A stretch of 64,000 bases of DNA from an uncultured Sphingomonadaceae bacterium (GTDB lineage Bacteria > Pseudomonadota > Alphaproteobacteria > Sphingomonadales > Sphingomonadaceae), in NCBI GenBank assembly GCA_903871605.1, contig CAIQHF010000035.1, positions 31,852-95,851 of the forward strand. The letters run 5' to 3'. The translations under genes and the position numbers were made by a program. A model generated the notes under the pieces. That model saw nothing but the letters and a program-made list of their open reading frames with translations, had not been told where the DNA came from and ran no database searches. This document shows positions 1 to 8,034 of this stretch, one piece after another. Each line of letters opens with the position of its first letter. Position 1 is the stretch's first letter.

Positions 1-836
1 ACGAATTCGGTGAATAGCCGCACGCGCTTGGTCTTGCGCGTTTCCCCCTGCGAGAGGAGCCACACCGTCCCATACAGATGGAGGCCGGCGCCGGGCACCC
101 GCACCAGCAGTGGATCCGCGTCCCCAACGAAGCACGGCAGCGTCGTGATGCCTATCCCCTGTCTCACGGCGGCGAGCTGCGCTTCGTTGTCCGTGACCCT
201 GAATGGCGTGGCCGTCGTAGTGAGCTCGCCTGTGCCGGCCCAGTCCGGGATGCCGTGCATGCTGATGACGATCCAGCGAACGGGGTTCGACGGGTTCGCG
301 CGCCACGCGGCGAGGCGGTCGCGCGAGATATACACCGCTCCGAACAGCTCAGGTCCCATCAGGCCATGAAGATTGAGCGGCAAGGATTTGCGATCGTAAA
401 CGACGCGGATCGCGACATCGGCCTCGCGATTGGTAAGGTTCGCCAGTTCGCCCGACGACAGGATGTCCATCTCGATCTCGGGATAGCGGCGCGCAAACTC
501 TGCAAGATGCGGCATCAGCAGATGCGTTGCGACCGGTGGCGACATCGTCACCCGCAGCAGACCGCGCACGCTCTGATCGCGGCCGAGGACGCGCGTCTCC
601 AACTGGTGCGACAACAGTTCCATCTGGCCCGCGAGCTCCAGCACTTCCTCGCCGGCCAGCGTCGGGCGATAACCCGACGGCAGCCTTTCGAACATCCGTG
701 CGCCGAGCCGGTCTTCGAGCTGCGCGATGCGCCGCAGCACGGTCGCATGATTGACACCGAGCCGGGTCGCTGCGCCGCGCACCGAGCCTTCGCGCCCGAC
801 TGCCAGCAAGTAACGAACGTCATCCCAGTCTGTCAT
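1..836 (-). CDS. LysR-family transcriptional regulator (3' end missing at window edge)
   Basis: Reading from an ATG at 836 gives an open frame that runs off the left edge after about 278 codons; LysR proteins are usually near 300, so only the last residues are missing. The first 60 residues form a winged helix-turn-helix (SVRGAATRLGVNHATVLRRI, then QLEDRLGARMFER), followed by a substrate-binding domain with a typical effector-domain start near residue 90 (GLLRVTMSPPVATHL). It is divergent from the dehydrogenase cassette that starts at 1091, with 254 bases between them. By LysR convention it probably controls that cassette, but its inducer cannot be read. An exact palindrome at 964-973 lies in the shared intergenic region. 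Confidence 0.9.
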   Translation of the reverse strand, partial: MTDWDDVRYLLAVGREGSVRGAATRLGVNHATVLRRIAQLEDRLGARMFERLPSGYRPTLAGEEVLELAGQMELLSHQLETRVLGRDQSVRGLLRVTMSPPVATHLLMPHLAEFARRYPEIEMDILSSGELANLTNREADVAIRVVYDRKSLPLNLHGLMGPELFGAVYISRDRLAAWRANPSNPVRWIVISMHGIPDWAGTGELTTTATPFRVTDNEAQLAAVRQGIGITTLPCFVGDADPLLVRVPGAGLHLYGTVWLLSQGETRKTKRVRLFTEF

Positions 837-963
837 GGTGCGTCCTCGATCCGCGCTACGACCCTCGGCCCGTTCCGGCGTCGAACCCCTCGAGCCACAT
901 CGGGAGCACGATTAGCACCCTTTTCCGCCACGGGCGAAGCCCACCCGCAAACGCCCGCATATC

Positions 964-973
964 GAACCGGTTC
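964..973. promoter_or_regulatory. Palindrome in the LysR/SDR divergent intergenic region
   Basis: GAACCGGTTC is an exact 10-base palindrome about 120 bases before both divergent genes. Its location suits a regulator site, but ten bases in high-GC DNA can arise by chance, and it is not a clear T-N11-A LysR box. Confidence 0.3.
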
Positions 974-1090
974 ATTTTCCCACCACCGATGTGCGCGCTT
1001 CCCGACTCAAAACCCAGCGCGAGGGACTGCACATCCGGAGCCTACGGATCACCGGGCCAATGAGGGCCCGGCTATCGAAAGGAACGCATC

Positions 1091-1825
1091 ATGGGAAAAC
1101 TTGAGGGCAAGACCGCCGTCATCACCGGCGGCGCAACAGGCATCGGACTCGCCGCGGCGAAGCGCTTCGTCGAGGAAGGCGCCACCGTCTTCATCTTCGG
1201 CCGCCGTCAGGACGCACTCGACGCGGCCGTGGCCGAACTCGGAGACAATGCTCGCGCGGTGACGGGCTCGGTGTCCGACGAGGCCAACCTCGATCGTCTC
1301 TATGCGGCGGTAAAGGCCGAGCACGGAACGCTCGACATCGTGTTCGCCAATGCCGGCGCGGGAAGCATGGCCAAGCTTGGCGAGATCACCGCCGCGCATA
1401 TCGACGAGACCTTCGACACCAATGTGAAGGGTACGATCTTCACCATCCAGAAGGCGCTGCCGCTGATGCGCGAGGGTGGCTCGATCATCCTGACCGGCTC
1501 GAGCGCCGGCACCACCGGCGCGCCGGGTATGACTGCCTATAGCGCCAGCAAGGCGGCGGTGCGCAACCTCGCGCGGACTTGGGCGGAAGACCTGAAGGGC
1601 ACCGGTATCCGGGTCAACGTCCTATCGCCCGGGGCGACCGCGACCGACCTGGCCAAGGCCTCGCTCGGCGAAGAGGGCCAGAAGGTCTTCGCGTCGATGA
1701 CCCCGCTCCAGCGCATGGCCGATCCGTCCGAGATCGGTGCTGTCGCGGCCTTCCTTGCCTCTTCGGACAGCAGTTTCATGACCGCCAGCGAAGTCGCCGT
1801 CGACGGCGGCCTGGCACAGCTTTGA
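1091..1825 (+). CDS. SDR family NAD(P)-dependent oxidoreductase (copy 1)
   Basis: A 244-residue classical short-chain dehydrogenase. Visible motifs are the Rossmann glycine motif TGGATGIG (12-19), the NAG motif (87-89), structural Asn111, and the catalytic Ser137, Tyr150 and Lys154. The C-terminal DGGLAQL ending is usual for the family. The ATG at 1091 has AAAGGAAC upstream. It is the first gene of a same-strand cassette and lies 12 bases before a second SDR of nearly the same length with every motif at the same residue number, so the pair is a tandem duplication. The cytosolic substrate is not readable. GRR after strand two suggests NADP(H) preference (inference). Confidence 0.92.
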   Translation: MGKLEGKTAVITGGATGIGLAAAKRFVEEGATVFIFGRRQDALDAAVAELGDNARAVTGSVSDEANLDRLYAAVKAEHGTLDIVFANAGAGSMAKLGEITAAHIDETFDTNVKGTIFTIQKALPLMREGGSIILTGSSAGTTGAPGMTAYSASKAAVRNLARTWAEDLKGTGIRVNVLSPGATATDLAKASLGEEGQKVFASMTPLQRMADPSEIGAVAAFLASSDSSFMTASEVAVDGGLAQL

Positions 1826-1837
1826 AGGATCAGCACC

Positions 1838-2590
1838 ATGGGAAAGCTTGAGGGCAAGATCGCTGTCGTCACCGGCGGCAGCAGCGGGATCGGCTTGGCG
1901 ACGGCCAAGCGCTTCGTCGACGAAGGCGCTCACGTCGTGATCACCGGACGGCGCGAGACCGAACTGAAAGAGGCCGCGGCGTCGATCGCGAGAAACGTCA
2001 CGACGGTCGTGGGCGACGTGTCGCGCCTGGAAGATCTCGACCGGCTCTATGCCCATGTGGGACAAACCCACGGTCACGTCGACATCCTGTTCGCGAACGC
2101 CGGAGCCGGGACGGTCGCCCCGCTTGCATTGGCGAGCGAGGCGCATTTCGACCAGACCTTCGATGTCAACGTCAAGGGGCTGTTCTTCACCGTCCAGAAG
2201 GCGCTTCCGCTGCTCAAGGACGGCGGGTCGATCATCCTGACCTCGTCGGTGTCCAACATCATGGGACTGCCGGGGTTCAGCGCCTATGCGGCAAGCAAGG
2301 CCGCGGTACGGAGCTTCGCGCGCGCCTGGACGCTCGAGCTGAAGGACCGCAACATCCGCGTGAACGCGATGAGCCCCGGGCCCATCGACACGCCAGCTTT
2401 GGCCACGACGACCGGCCTCACCCCCGAGCAGGCCGAGCAGGCGGCCGCGCAGTTCGCCTCGCAGATCCCGATGGGCCGCAGAGGCGAGCCCGACGAGATC
2501 GCGGCGGCGGTCCTGTTCCTCGCCTCCGATGAGAGCTCGTTCGTCACCGGCGTGGATCTCGCCGTCGATGGCGGCCTCGCTCAGGTCTGA
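1838..2590 (+). CDS. SDR family NAD(P)-dependent oxidoreductase (copy 2)
   Basis: A 250-residue classical SDR, and the tandem paralogue of the preceding gene. It shares the opening MGKLEGK, the glycine motif TGGSSGIG (12-19), FANAGAG, Asn111, Ser137, Tyr150 and Lys154. It is six residues longer because of an insertion before the C-terminal substrate loop (around TPEQAEQAAAQ), so the two copies may differ in substrate. It is probably co-transcribed with copy 1 (12-base gap) and with the F420-reductase-like gene (30-base gap). The function is a cytosolic carbonyl/alcohol oxidoreductase with unknown substrate. Confidence 0.92.
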   Translation: MGKLEGKIAVVTGGSSGIGLATAKRFVDEGAHVVITGRRETELKEAAASIARNVTTVVGDVSRLEDLDRLYAHVGQTHGHVDILFANAGAGTVAPLALASEAHFDQTFDVNVKGLFFTVQKALPLLKDGGSIILTSSVSNIMGLPGFSAYAASKAAVRSFARAWTLELKDRNIRVNAMSPGPIDTPALATTTGLTPEQAEQAAAQFASQIPMGRRGEPDEIAAAVLFLASDESSFVTGVDLAVDGGLAQV

Positions 2591-2620
2591 AACCGGCAAT
2601 CCCCATTACGGAGAACCATC

Positions 2621-3220
2621 ATGAGCTACGCAATCATCGGCTTCGGCAAGATCGGCCAAGCGCTGGCCAAGGCGTTCGCGCGCAAGGGCATCGACGTATC
2701 CGTCGCGACGACGCGCGACCCGGCAAGCTTCGCCGCCGAGGCTGCCGCGATCGGTCCGCACGTCGTCGCCACCACACTGGCAGAGGCCGTCAAGGCGGAC
2801 GTCATCTTCCTTGCCGTCCGGTTCGAGGCGTACCCGAACGTCGCGAAAGCGTTGCCCGACTGGCAGGGCAAGACGATCGTCGACGTGACCAACGCTTATG
2901 GCGTGCCGGTCGAGACGCTCGGCGGACCGTCGTCGGCCAAGGCTGTCGCGCAGGCTTTCGCTGGCGGTCGACTGGTTAAGGGTTTCAACCATCTGGGCGC
3001 CAGCGTTCTCGCGCAGGATCCGGCCGTGCATGGCGGCCGCAGGGTGGTCTTCCTCTCGAGCGACGACGATGCGGCCGCGACCGAGATCGGCGCGCTCGCG
3101 GAGGCCTTGGGCTTTGCCCCCATCAAGCTCGGCGGGCTGTCGGAGGGCGGGCTGCTCGTCCAGGGGCGTGGCGACACCTGGGGCCAGCTGATCTTCAAGG
3201 ATCTGGTCAAGTTCGATTGA
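2621..3220 (+). CDS. NADPH-dependent F420 reductase-like NAD(P)-binding protein
   Basis: A 199-residue protein opening with a Rossmann nucleotide-binding motif (GFGKIG, 7-12). The rest matches the COG2085 / NADPH-dependent F420 reductase fold: a VIFLAVRF strand, a DVTNAYG segment, GFNHLGASVL, and a C-terminal LGGLSEGG. Sphingomonads are not known for coenzyme F420, so these homologues are best called predicted dinucleotide-binding oxidoreductases. ATG follows a GGAGAACC Shine-Dalgarno. It sits third in the cassette and may act on the same small-molecule or quinone-type substrate as the SDRs (inference). Confidence 0.85.
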   Translation: MSYAIIGFGKIGQALAKAFARKGIDVSVATTRDPASFAAEAAAIGPHVVATTLAEAVKADVIFLAVRFEAYPNVAKALPDWQGKTIVDVTNAYGVPVETLGGPSSAKAVAQAFAGGRLVKGFNHLGASVLAQDPAVHGGRRVVFLSSDDDAAATEIGALAEALGFAPIKLGGLSEGGLLVQGRGDTWGQLIFKDLVKFD

Positions 3221-3276
3221 CGCCGGAAGGCGTCTCGAGATCCGACTCGATCCAAACCAAAGTACGGAGGAACGTA

Positions 3277-3684
3277 ATGAGCACCGATGAGAATGTGCAG
3301 ACCGTCAAAGGCTTCTTCGCCGCCATGGGCAGCGCCAAGAAAGAGGATCTGCTGGCGCTGGCGGCCGACGATATCGAATGGATCATCCCGGGCGAGGGCT
3401 GGCCGCTCGCTGGTACGCACCGCGGGCATGCGGAGTTGGCGGCGGTGCTTCAAAAGGCGTCCGAGGAGATCGAGATGACCTACCCTCAGCCGCCCGAGTT
3501 CGTGGCGCAGGGCGATCGCGTTTTCGTCATCGGCATCGCGACCGGGACGATCAAGGCGACGACCAAGCCGTTCACCGACGAATGGATTTTCGACATCACC
3601 GTTCGCGACGGCAAGGTCGCGCGTATTCAGGAATATATCGACACGCAGGCTCTCGCCGAGGCCTCTGCACCATCGGAGGCATGA
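3277..3684 (+). CDS. Nuclear transport factor 2-like / SnoaL-like protein
   Basis: A 135-residue single-domain protein with the alpha+beta cone pattern of the NTF2-like/SnoaL superfamily: an N-terminal helix (VQTVKGFFAAMGS), DDIEWIIPG, the hydrophobic strand VFVIGIATGTIK, and the ending DGKVARIQEYIDTQA. The ATG at 3277 is preferred over the upstream in-frame ATG at 3217 because GGAGG sits seven bases before it and the upstream extension is not family-like. Such proteins are small ketosteroid-isomerase-type enzymes or ligand binders, frequently placed beside SDRs. The ligand is unknown. Confidence 0.85.
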   Translation: MSTDENVQTVKGFFAAMGSAKKEDLLALAADDIEWIIPGEGWPLAGTHRGHAELAAVLQKASEEIEMTYPQPPEFVAQGDRVFVIGIATGTIKATTKPFTDEWIFDITVRDGKVARIQEYIDTQALAEASAPSEA

Positions 3685-3780
3685 CGGGAGGCAGTCCGCC
3701 CGGGGACCGACGCGATGCGAGTGTCCCTTGATCCCGAACGGGTACGCGCATCGCGTGCCCTGACAGCAATGGAGATATCG

Positions 3781-4413
3781 ATGTACGATCAAGCCACACG
3801 TTCAGAGCTGGTCCGCTTCGCGCGCGTCGGGCCGGGTTCCACGGTCATCGACGTCTATCCCGGCGATGGCGACTGGACGCGTCTCTTTTCGGATGCCGTT
3901 GGCACCGAAGGGCGGGTCTACAGCTTCGTGCCCGCCGAGATCGTTCAGGTGAAGAACGATTCAGTCGATCAGGCGCAGGCGCTCGCAGCCGAGCCCGGCC
4001 GGGAGAATGTCTCGGTCGCCTCAGCCGACCTCGTGGCATTGCCCGAGGCTGTGGAGCCCGCGGACGTTCTCTGGATGCACCTTTTCTACCACGATCTTCA
4101 CACCAAGCTTATCCAGGCCAGGGGCGCGACGGCGGCCGCGTTCAACCGGGCCGCGTTCCAGCGGCTGAAGCCCGGCGGCGTTTATGTCATCGTGGACCAC
4201 GCCGCCACCGCCGGGACGGGCATAAGCGACACCCCGTCGCTGCACAGGATCGATCCCGTTTCGGTCCGCAAGGAGGTCGAGGCGGCCGGCTTCGTGATGG
4301 ATGCGGAGAGCAGCGTCCTCTCGAACGCCGACGACGCGCACACGGCCAAGGTGTTCGACGCTTCGATCAAGGGCAAGACCGATCGCTTCGCCTACCGGTT
4401 CGTCAAGCCGTGA
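3781..4413 (+). CDS. Predicted class I SAM-dependent methyltransferase (COG4798 type)
   Basis: A 210-residue protein with a degenerate SAM-binding motif I (VIDVYPGDGDW, 22-32), a later acidic strand (EPADVLWMHLFYHDL), and the post-motif strand LKPGGVYVIVDH typical of class I methyltransferases. It resembles the predicted methyltransferase family COG4798, whose substrates are unknown. An ATG at 3769 is also in frame, but GGAG at 3771-3774 is well spaced for 3781. The family usually carries a signal peptide, and this copy does not, so it should be cytosolic. It is the last gene of the SDR cassette and is separated from the mobile region by about 250 bases. Confidence 0.8.
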   Translation: MYDQATRSELVRFARVGPGSTVIDVYPGDGDWTRLFSDAVGTEGRVYSFVPAEIVQVKNDSVDQAQALAAEPGRENVSVASADLVALPEAVEPADVLWMHLFYHDLHTKLIQARGATAAAFNRAAFQRLKPGGVYVIVDHAATAGTGISDTPSLHRIDPVSVRKEVEAAGFVMDAESSVLSNADDAHTAKVFDASIKGKTDRFAYRFVKP

Positions 4414-4660
4414 GATCCCGGCGATCGGCCGGTTGCCGCGCCAACGATCCTTATTGCGGCGATGTTTAGTATGGCGCGAGCTTGTGGACCGCACGAGGTG
4501 TCTTCGCCTATCTCGCGATGCTCGCAGCGCTAATCCGTCTGATTATGACGGCACGCCGCAAAGACTTGGCTGGCGATTGCCACGTTGCAGGCAGCGGCTT
4601 CTTTAGAAGCCGACGCTTGACGCCACAGGCGGAACGACGGCTTTGTCCCAAACTTCGCCA

Positions 4661-5002
4661 TCAGCATTCGTTTTCGATTATTTTCATCCGCCTGAGGACG
4701 TCGTCGACGGAGACGATGTAAGGTTCGGGCAGGGGACTCATGATCGGCTCGCGTAGGGTGTTGTTGATCTGCGACAGGACGAGCACGGCAGCTGCTGTTT
4801 CGGCAGCGCGGTCCTGGCTGCGAGGCTTCGGATTGTCGCTGGCGTGCAGCGCGATCGCGCACTGGCGTCGACGCCGCGCTAACGCGAACGCCAAAGAGGC
4901 TGCGTGTCGGCGTGCTTTGGCGGCCGCTGCCTCGCGTGCGATCACAGTCGCTGTCTCGCACATTGTTCTGGCTGTAGCGCCGGTAGCGTCTGCGTCGCTC
5001 AT
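4661..5002 (-). CDS. Small hypothetical protein downstream of DUF5681
   Basis: A 113-residue protein with no family I recognise. The first two thirds are alanine- and arginine-rich and likely helical. The last 25 residues (SPLPEPYIVSVDDVLRRM and following) look like an ordered motif. It begins inside the stop of the DUF5681 gene (an ATGA-type overlap at 4999-5002), which supports real translational coupling. It is third in a minus-strand set with the ParB-methyltransferase and DUF5681, so it is probably a phage or mobile-element accessory protein. Confidence 0.6.
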   Translation of the reverse strand: MSDADATGATARTMCETATVIAREAAAAKARRHAASLAFALARRRRQCAIALHASDNPKPRSQDRAAETAAAVLVLSQINNTLREPIMSPLPEPYIVSVDDVLRRMKIIENEC

Positions 5003-5715
5003 AGTGTACGCCGATAGCGTTGGGGCAGCGTTGCGTTGATCCCTGCGATCTCTGCCTCGGCAGCGCGCACCTCGTCGGCAAGTGCCGGATCCGGAAAGTC
5101 GGCCAGCGACGCGATGGCGGTCTGATAGTCATGGATCAGCAGATCACGCTGGCGCAGCGTGTTCTCGAGCACCGCGCGCTCCGCCTCGGTCGTCGGTCCA
5201 TCGATCTGGACGACGCCGCGGCGGACATCGACATTGATGTCGTCGGGATGAGGCAGGGGAGGTTGCGGCGGCAGCAGATTGCGCGCGGCATGTTCCTCCT
5301 GCCGTTTCTTCCACAGCTCCTTCGTGTCGAGTGCCTGTTCCAGAAGTGCCCCCTGCATCGCAGAGTGCCGTGCCTCGGTCGCGCGAAGGGGATCCATCAG
5401 CGCCTTCAGGTGCAGACGGCTGCCCTTGGCCGCCGCCTGCACGTTGGCGCGGATGATCGCGGCGAAAACAGGCAGTTTGACCGCCTTGCCGTTCTCGCGA
5501 ACCGTGACGGTCCGATAGAGTTCGCGGCGTAACAGCTCATCGGCGGTAAGAATGCCGACGCCCGATTTGGCGCCCCCGCCGCGAGGACGCCCGCGTGGAT
5601 TGCCCGAGCGCCCCGGCTGGAAGCGGGTCCCGACAGGCGGTTTGCCGTAGCCCACCTCATAGTCGGGGGAGGCCTGCGGATCGGGCGCATCCGCATCATC
5701 TGGCTTGGTGGTCAT
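4999..5715 (-). CDS. DUF5681 domain-containing protein
   Basis: A 238-residue protein. Residues 20-50 carry the DUF5681 signature (VGYGKPPVGTRFQPG, then RSGNPRGRPRG), known from prophage and mobile-element neighbourhoods, usually beside a terminase or a ParB-domain methyltransferase. The rest is helical and charged, with a C-terminal coiled-coil-like stretch (ALADEVRAAEAEIAGI). The function is unknown; a DNA-packaging or small-terminase-like role is often guessed but unproven. It overlaps the methyltransferase stop by four bases, so the two are translationally coupled. No terminase large subunit follows, so the module is incomplete. Confidence 0.85.
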   Translation of the reverse strand: MTTKPDDADAPDPQASPDYEVGYGKPPVGTRFQPGRSGNPRGRPRGGGAKSGVGILTADELLRRELYRTVTVRENGKAVKLPVFAAIIRANVQAAAKGSRLHLKALMDPLRATEARHSAMQGALLEQALDTKELWKKRQEEHAARNLLPPQPPLPHPDDINVDVRRGVVQIDGPTTEAERAVLENTLRQRDLLIHDYQTAIASLADFPDPALADEVRAAEAEIAGINATLPQRYRRTL

Positions 5716-7043
5716 GCCGCCTCTCCATCATCTACGAGACGGGTTGCCGGTTCGGGCTCATCGAACGGTGCGCCTGTCGAAATCAGCGTCGCAGTCTTTC
5801 CCGTGAGCTTTTGCCAGCGGCGGATGATGGTGTCGCAGTAGAGCGGATCATATTCGATGAGGCGTGCGCTGCGCCCGCATTTCTCGGCAGCGATCAGCGT
5901 CGTGCCCGACCCGCCAAAGGCATCGAGGACGATCTCGCCGCGCCGCGAGCAATCCCGGATCGCATCAGCCACCATCGCGACGGGCTTGACGGTCGGTTGC
6001 ATCGCCAGCTCTTCCATACGGGTGCCGCCAATACTCGAAATACCCGAATAATCCCAAACGTTGGTCAGGTATCTGCCGGTCTCGCCCAGGCCGAAGCTGT
6101 TGGTGTGCGGGGCAGTGCCGACCTTATAAACGAACACGAGCTCGTGCTTGGACCGGTAGAAGGCTCCCATACCCCCGTTGGCCTTATTCCAAACCACCAG
6201 GTTCTTGAGCTCGGTGAAGGCGGATCGCCCCGCCGACAGCAGCGGCTGCATGCCGCGCCAGTCCATACAGACGAACGCGATCGCGCCGTCCCGGCAATGC
6301 GCGGCAGTAGCGCTAAGCGCCTGCGTCAGGAAAGTGGTGAATTCGGTCTCGGTCATCTCGCCCGAGGCCATCGCGAATTCGCGGTGCCTGATCACGCCAA
6401 GACCGCAGACATGACCGTCGATCCGGCAATTATAGGGCGGGTCGGTGAAGACGAGGTCGGCCTGTTCGCCCGCCAGCAGCGTCGCATAGTCGGCGGCCTC
6501 GCGGGCATCGCCGCAAAGCAGCCGGTGTCGCCCGAGCTGCCAGAGATCGCCGCGCCGGGTCACAGCCACGGCGGCAACCAGCATGACCTCATCTTCCGGT
6601 GCGTCCGGCGCGGCAGGATCGGCATCGGCTGTCTGGTCGAGCACGATGTCGACCTCGGCCAGCGAGAAGCCGGTGAGCTCGACGTCGAAGTCGAGATCGA
6701 TCAGCGCCTGGAGCTCGATCGCGAGCAGCTCGCTCGACCAGCCCGCCGCGAGAGCCAGCCTGTTGTCAGCGAGCACATAGGCGCGGCGTTCCGCTTCCGA
6801 CAGATGCGACAGCTTGACCGTCGGGACCGTTTGCATCCCCGGCAATTTTGCGGCTGCGACACGACCGTGGCCTGCGATGATCCCGTCATCGTCACCGATG
6901 AGCACGGGGTTGGTGAAGCCGAAGCGCTGGATGCTGTCGGCTATCTGCCTGATCTGTTTCTTCGAATGGGTCCGGGCATTGCGAACATAGGGGATGAGCT
7001 CGCGCACGGCGCGATGCTCGATCGCCATGGAAGGCGTCGACAT
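5712..7043 (-). CDS. ParB-domain / adenine-or-cytosine N-specific DNA methyltransferase
   Basis: A 443-residue fusion. Residues 8-100 are a ParB/sulfiredoxin-like domain (IPYVRNARTHS, GIIAGHGR at 54-61, VLADNRLAL). Residues 165-420 are an amino-methyltransferase with catalytic DPPY (201-204) followed by the SAM-binding motif DAFGGSGTT (374-382), the beta-group order. It methylates an exocyclic amino group in DNA. This architecture is common in alphaproteobacterial prophages, usually with no cognate nuclease, and none is seen here. ATG at 7043 is chosen over an in-frame upstream ATG because a GAAGGAAA ribosome site precedes it. The recognition sequence is unknown. Confidence 0.93.
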   Translation of the reverse strand: MSTPSMAIEHRAVRELIPYVRNARTHSKKQIRQIADSIQRFGFTNPVLIGDDDGIIAGHGRVAAAKLPGMQTVPTVKLSHLSEAERRAYVLADNRLALAAGWSSELLAIELQALIDLDFDVELTGFSLAEVDIVLDQTADADPAAPDAPEDEVMLVAAVAVTRRGDLWQLGRHRLLCGDAREAADYATLLAGEQADLVFTDPPYNCRIDGHVCGLGVIRHREFAMASGEMTETEFTTFLTQALSATAAHCRDGAIAFVCMDWRGMQPLLSAGRSAFTELKNLVVWNKANGGMGAFYRSKHELVFVYKVGTAPHTNSFGLGETGRYLTNVWDYSGISSIGGTRMEELAMQPTVKPVAMVADAIRDCSRRGEIVLDAFGGSGTTLIAAEKCGRSARLIEYDPLYCDTIIRRWQKLTGKTATLISTGAPFDEPEPATRLVDDGEAA

Positions 7044-7355
7044 GGGATGTTTCCTTCGATCGGAGACAGCCGTCCGCACGCCGCACCGCGCACGCCGGCA
7101 GTGGGTGATGACCTTGAGGCCGGTGCGGAGCGAAAGTGAAGGCGAGCCTGAGCGCGCGACGTGGTCGAGAAGTGGTGGCTGCTATAGCGAGCAGGCAAAA
7201 AAAACCCGGCGGCGAAAACCCCGGGCGCATCTCCAACTACTAGTGATTTCGTAAAGAAAGTTTCACGCGCTGTCAACGGCTCGGTGCAATCCATCGTCGA
7301 TGTGCGCTTAGCGGATCGCAATCGGGCGGGCTCGTACCGGTAGGATGTCGCCGCT
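7044..7355. other. Gene-free stretch upstream of the methyltransferase
   Basis: It holds the T8 hairpin at 7197-7226 and presumably the methyltransferase promoter. Reading frames crossing it are arginine/serine-rich with no family signature, and I do not support any as a gene. Confidence 0.5.
7197..7226 (-). terminator. Hairpin with T8 run upstream of the methyltransferase
   Basis: On the minus strand a CCCGG/CCGGG stem (bases 7225 to 7205) is followed by eight T (7204-7197). It lies between the small genes ending at 7356 and the methyltransferase start at 7043, so it could end transcription of the former or attenuate the latter. The stem is only five pairs with an eleven-base loop, so it is a modest candidate. 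Confidence 0.45.
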
Positions 7356-7583
7356 TTACCTTGGACGTTGTGAACGCTGAAATCGCGCGAACAGGAAGGC
7401 TACGGACAACCAGGCGGCCGAAGCTTCTCGTTGCTCCGCGCCCTTAGCCTTCTCCCAAAGGCGCAAAGCTTCCTCGGGATTCGCGCCGTGGGTCGAAGCC
7501 AAGTTCATCGCCGAAACATGCACGTCAGTCATTTCGTCATTATAACGGCGGCCGCGCACGGCGTTTAAGCTAGCATCACCCAT
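7356..7583 (-). CDS. Small hypothetical protein (mobile region)
   Basis: A 75-residue frame, or 58 residues if it starts at the internal ATG at 7532. The core (SAMNLASTHGANPEEALRLW, then EKAKGAEQREASAAWL) looks like real helical protein rather than antisense noise. No family is recognised. The ribosome site is poor for both starts, and the 5' end overlaps the preceding minus-strand frame by 19 bases. Confidence 0.4.
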   Translation of the reverse strand: MGDASLNAVRGRRYNDEMTDVHVSAMNLASTHGANPEEALRLWEKAKGAEQREASAAWLSVAFLFARFQRSQRPR

Positions 7584-7954
7584 AACCTCGGGGCCATGAC
7601 CACGATGAACAGCAGGGTCGCGACCAGGGCGGTGTCGCCGAGCCGACCAACAAGATCGTCGACGCTATGCAGCGCCGCATCATATGCCCCCGCGAGCGAG
7701 CATCCCTCCCAGACTTCGATCTCGCGCGCTTCTTGATCGAGCAAGGCCCGATCCCGATAATCGTACAATTCCCGCTTCCCTGCAATCCGTTGACGCTGGC
7801 TAACGGTTTCACGCGCCAAACGCTCCGCGTGCCGACCTCTACCTAGGCCGTCGGCCTGTTCGTTCGCTCGAGCGAAAAATCGCTTTGAGGATCGAACACA
7901 CGCCAGGCTTTCGTGATCGAGTCCTTCACCATCTGCGCGCCACATCGCGTGCAA
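7565..7954 (-). CDS. Possible small membrane protein (mobile region)
   Basis: A 129-residue frame whose C-terminus is one hydrophobic helix (LVATLLFIVVMAPRLWVML) preceded by a charged amphipathic region (AERLARETVSQRQRIAGK, YDYRDRALLDQEAREIEVW). That pattern suits a tail-anchored or single-pass small protein. The true start is unclear, because the first 35-40 residues overlap the zinc-ribbon gene in another frame and no good ribosome site is seen. The family is unknown. Confidence 0.35.
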   Translation of the reverse strand: MHAMWRADGEGLDHESLACVRSSKRFFARANEQADGLGRGRHAERLARETVSQRQRIAGKRELYDYRDRALLDQEAREIEVWEGCSLAGAYDAALHSVDDLVGRLGDTALVATLLFIVVMAPRLWVMLA

Positions 7955-8034
7955 CTCGATCGCCAGTCGAGCATGTCATCCCAGGCATGACGGCGGTCAG
8001 GCCTGTGTCCACGGATCGAGCAGAGGAGTGTCAT
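7843..8034 (-). CDS. Small zinc-ribbon-like protein
   Basis: A 63-residue protein from ATG 8034. It contains CSIRGH near the start, then WRSSCTRCGAQMVKD, giving a CxxC pair plus an upstream Cys and His that could bind zinc. Similar short proteins occur repeatedly in sphingomonad genomes, often near mobile elements (recollection, unverified). The preceding bases on the coding strand are G-rich (GGTGGGG) with acceptable spacing. The function is unknown. Confidence 0.55.
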   Translation of the reverse strand: MTLLCSIRGHRPDRRHAWDDMLDWRSSCTRCGAQMVKDSITKAWRVFDPQSDFSLERTNRPTA

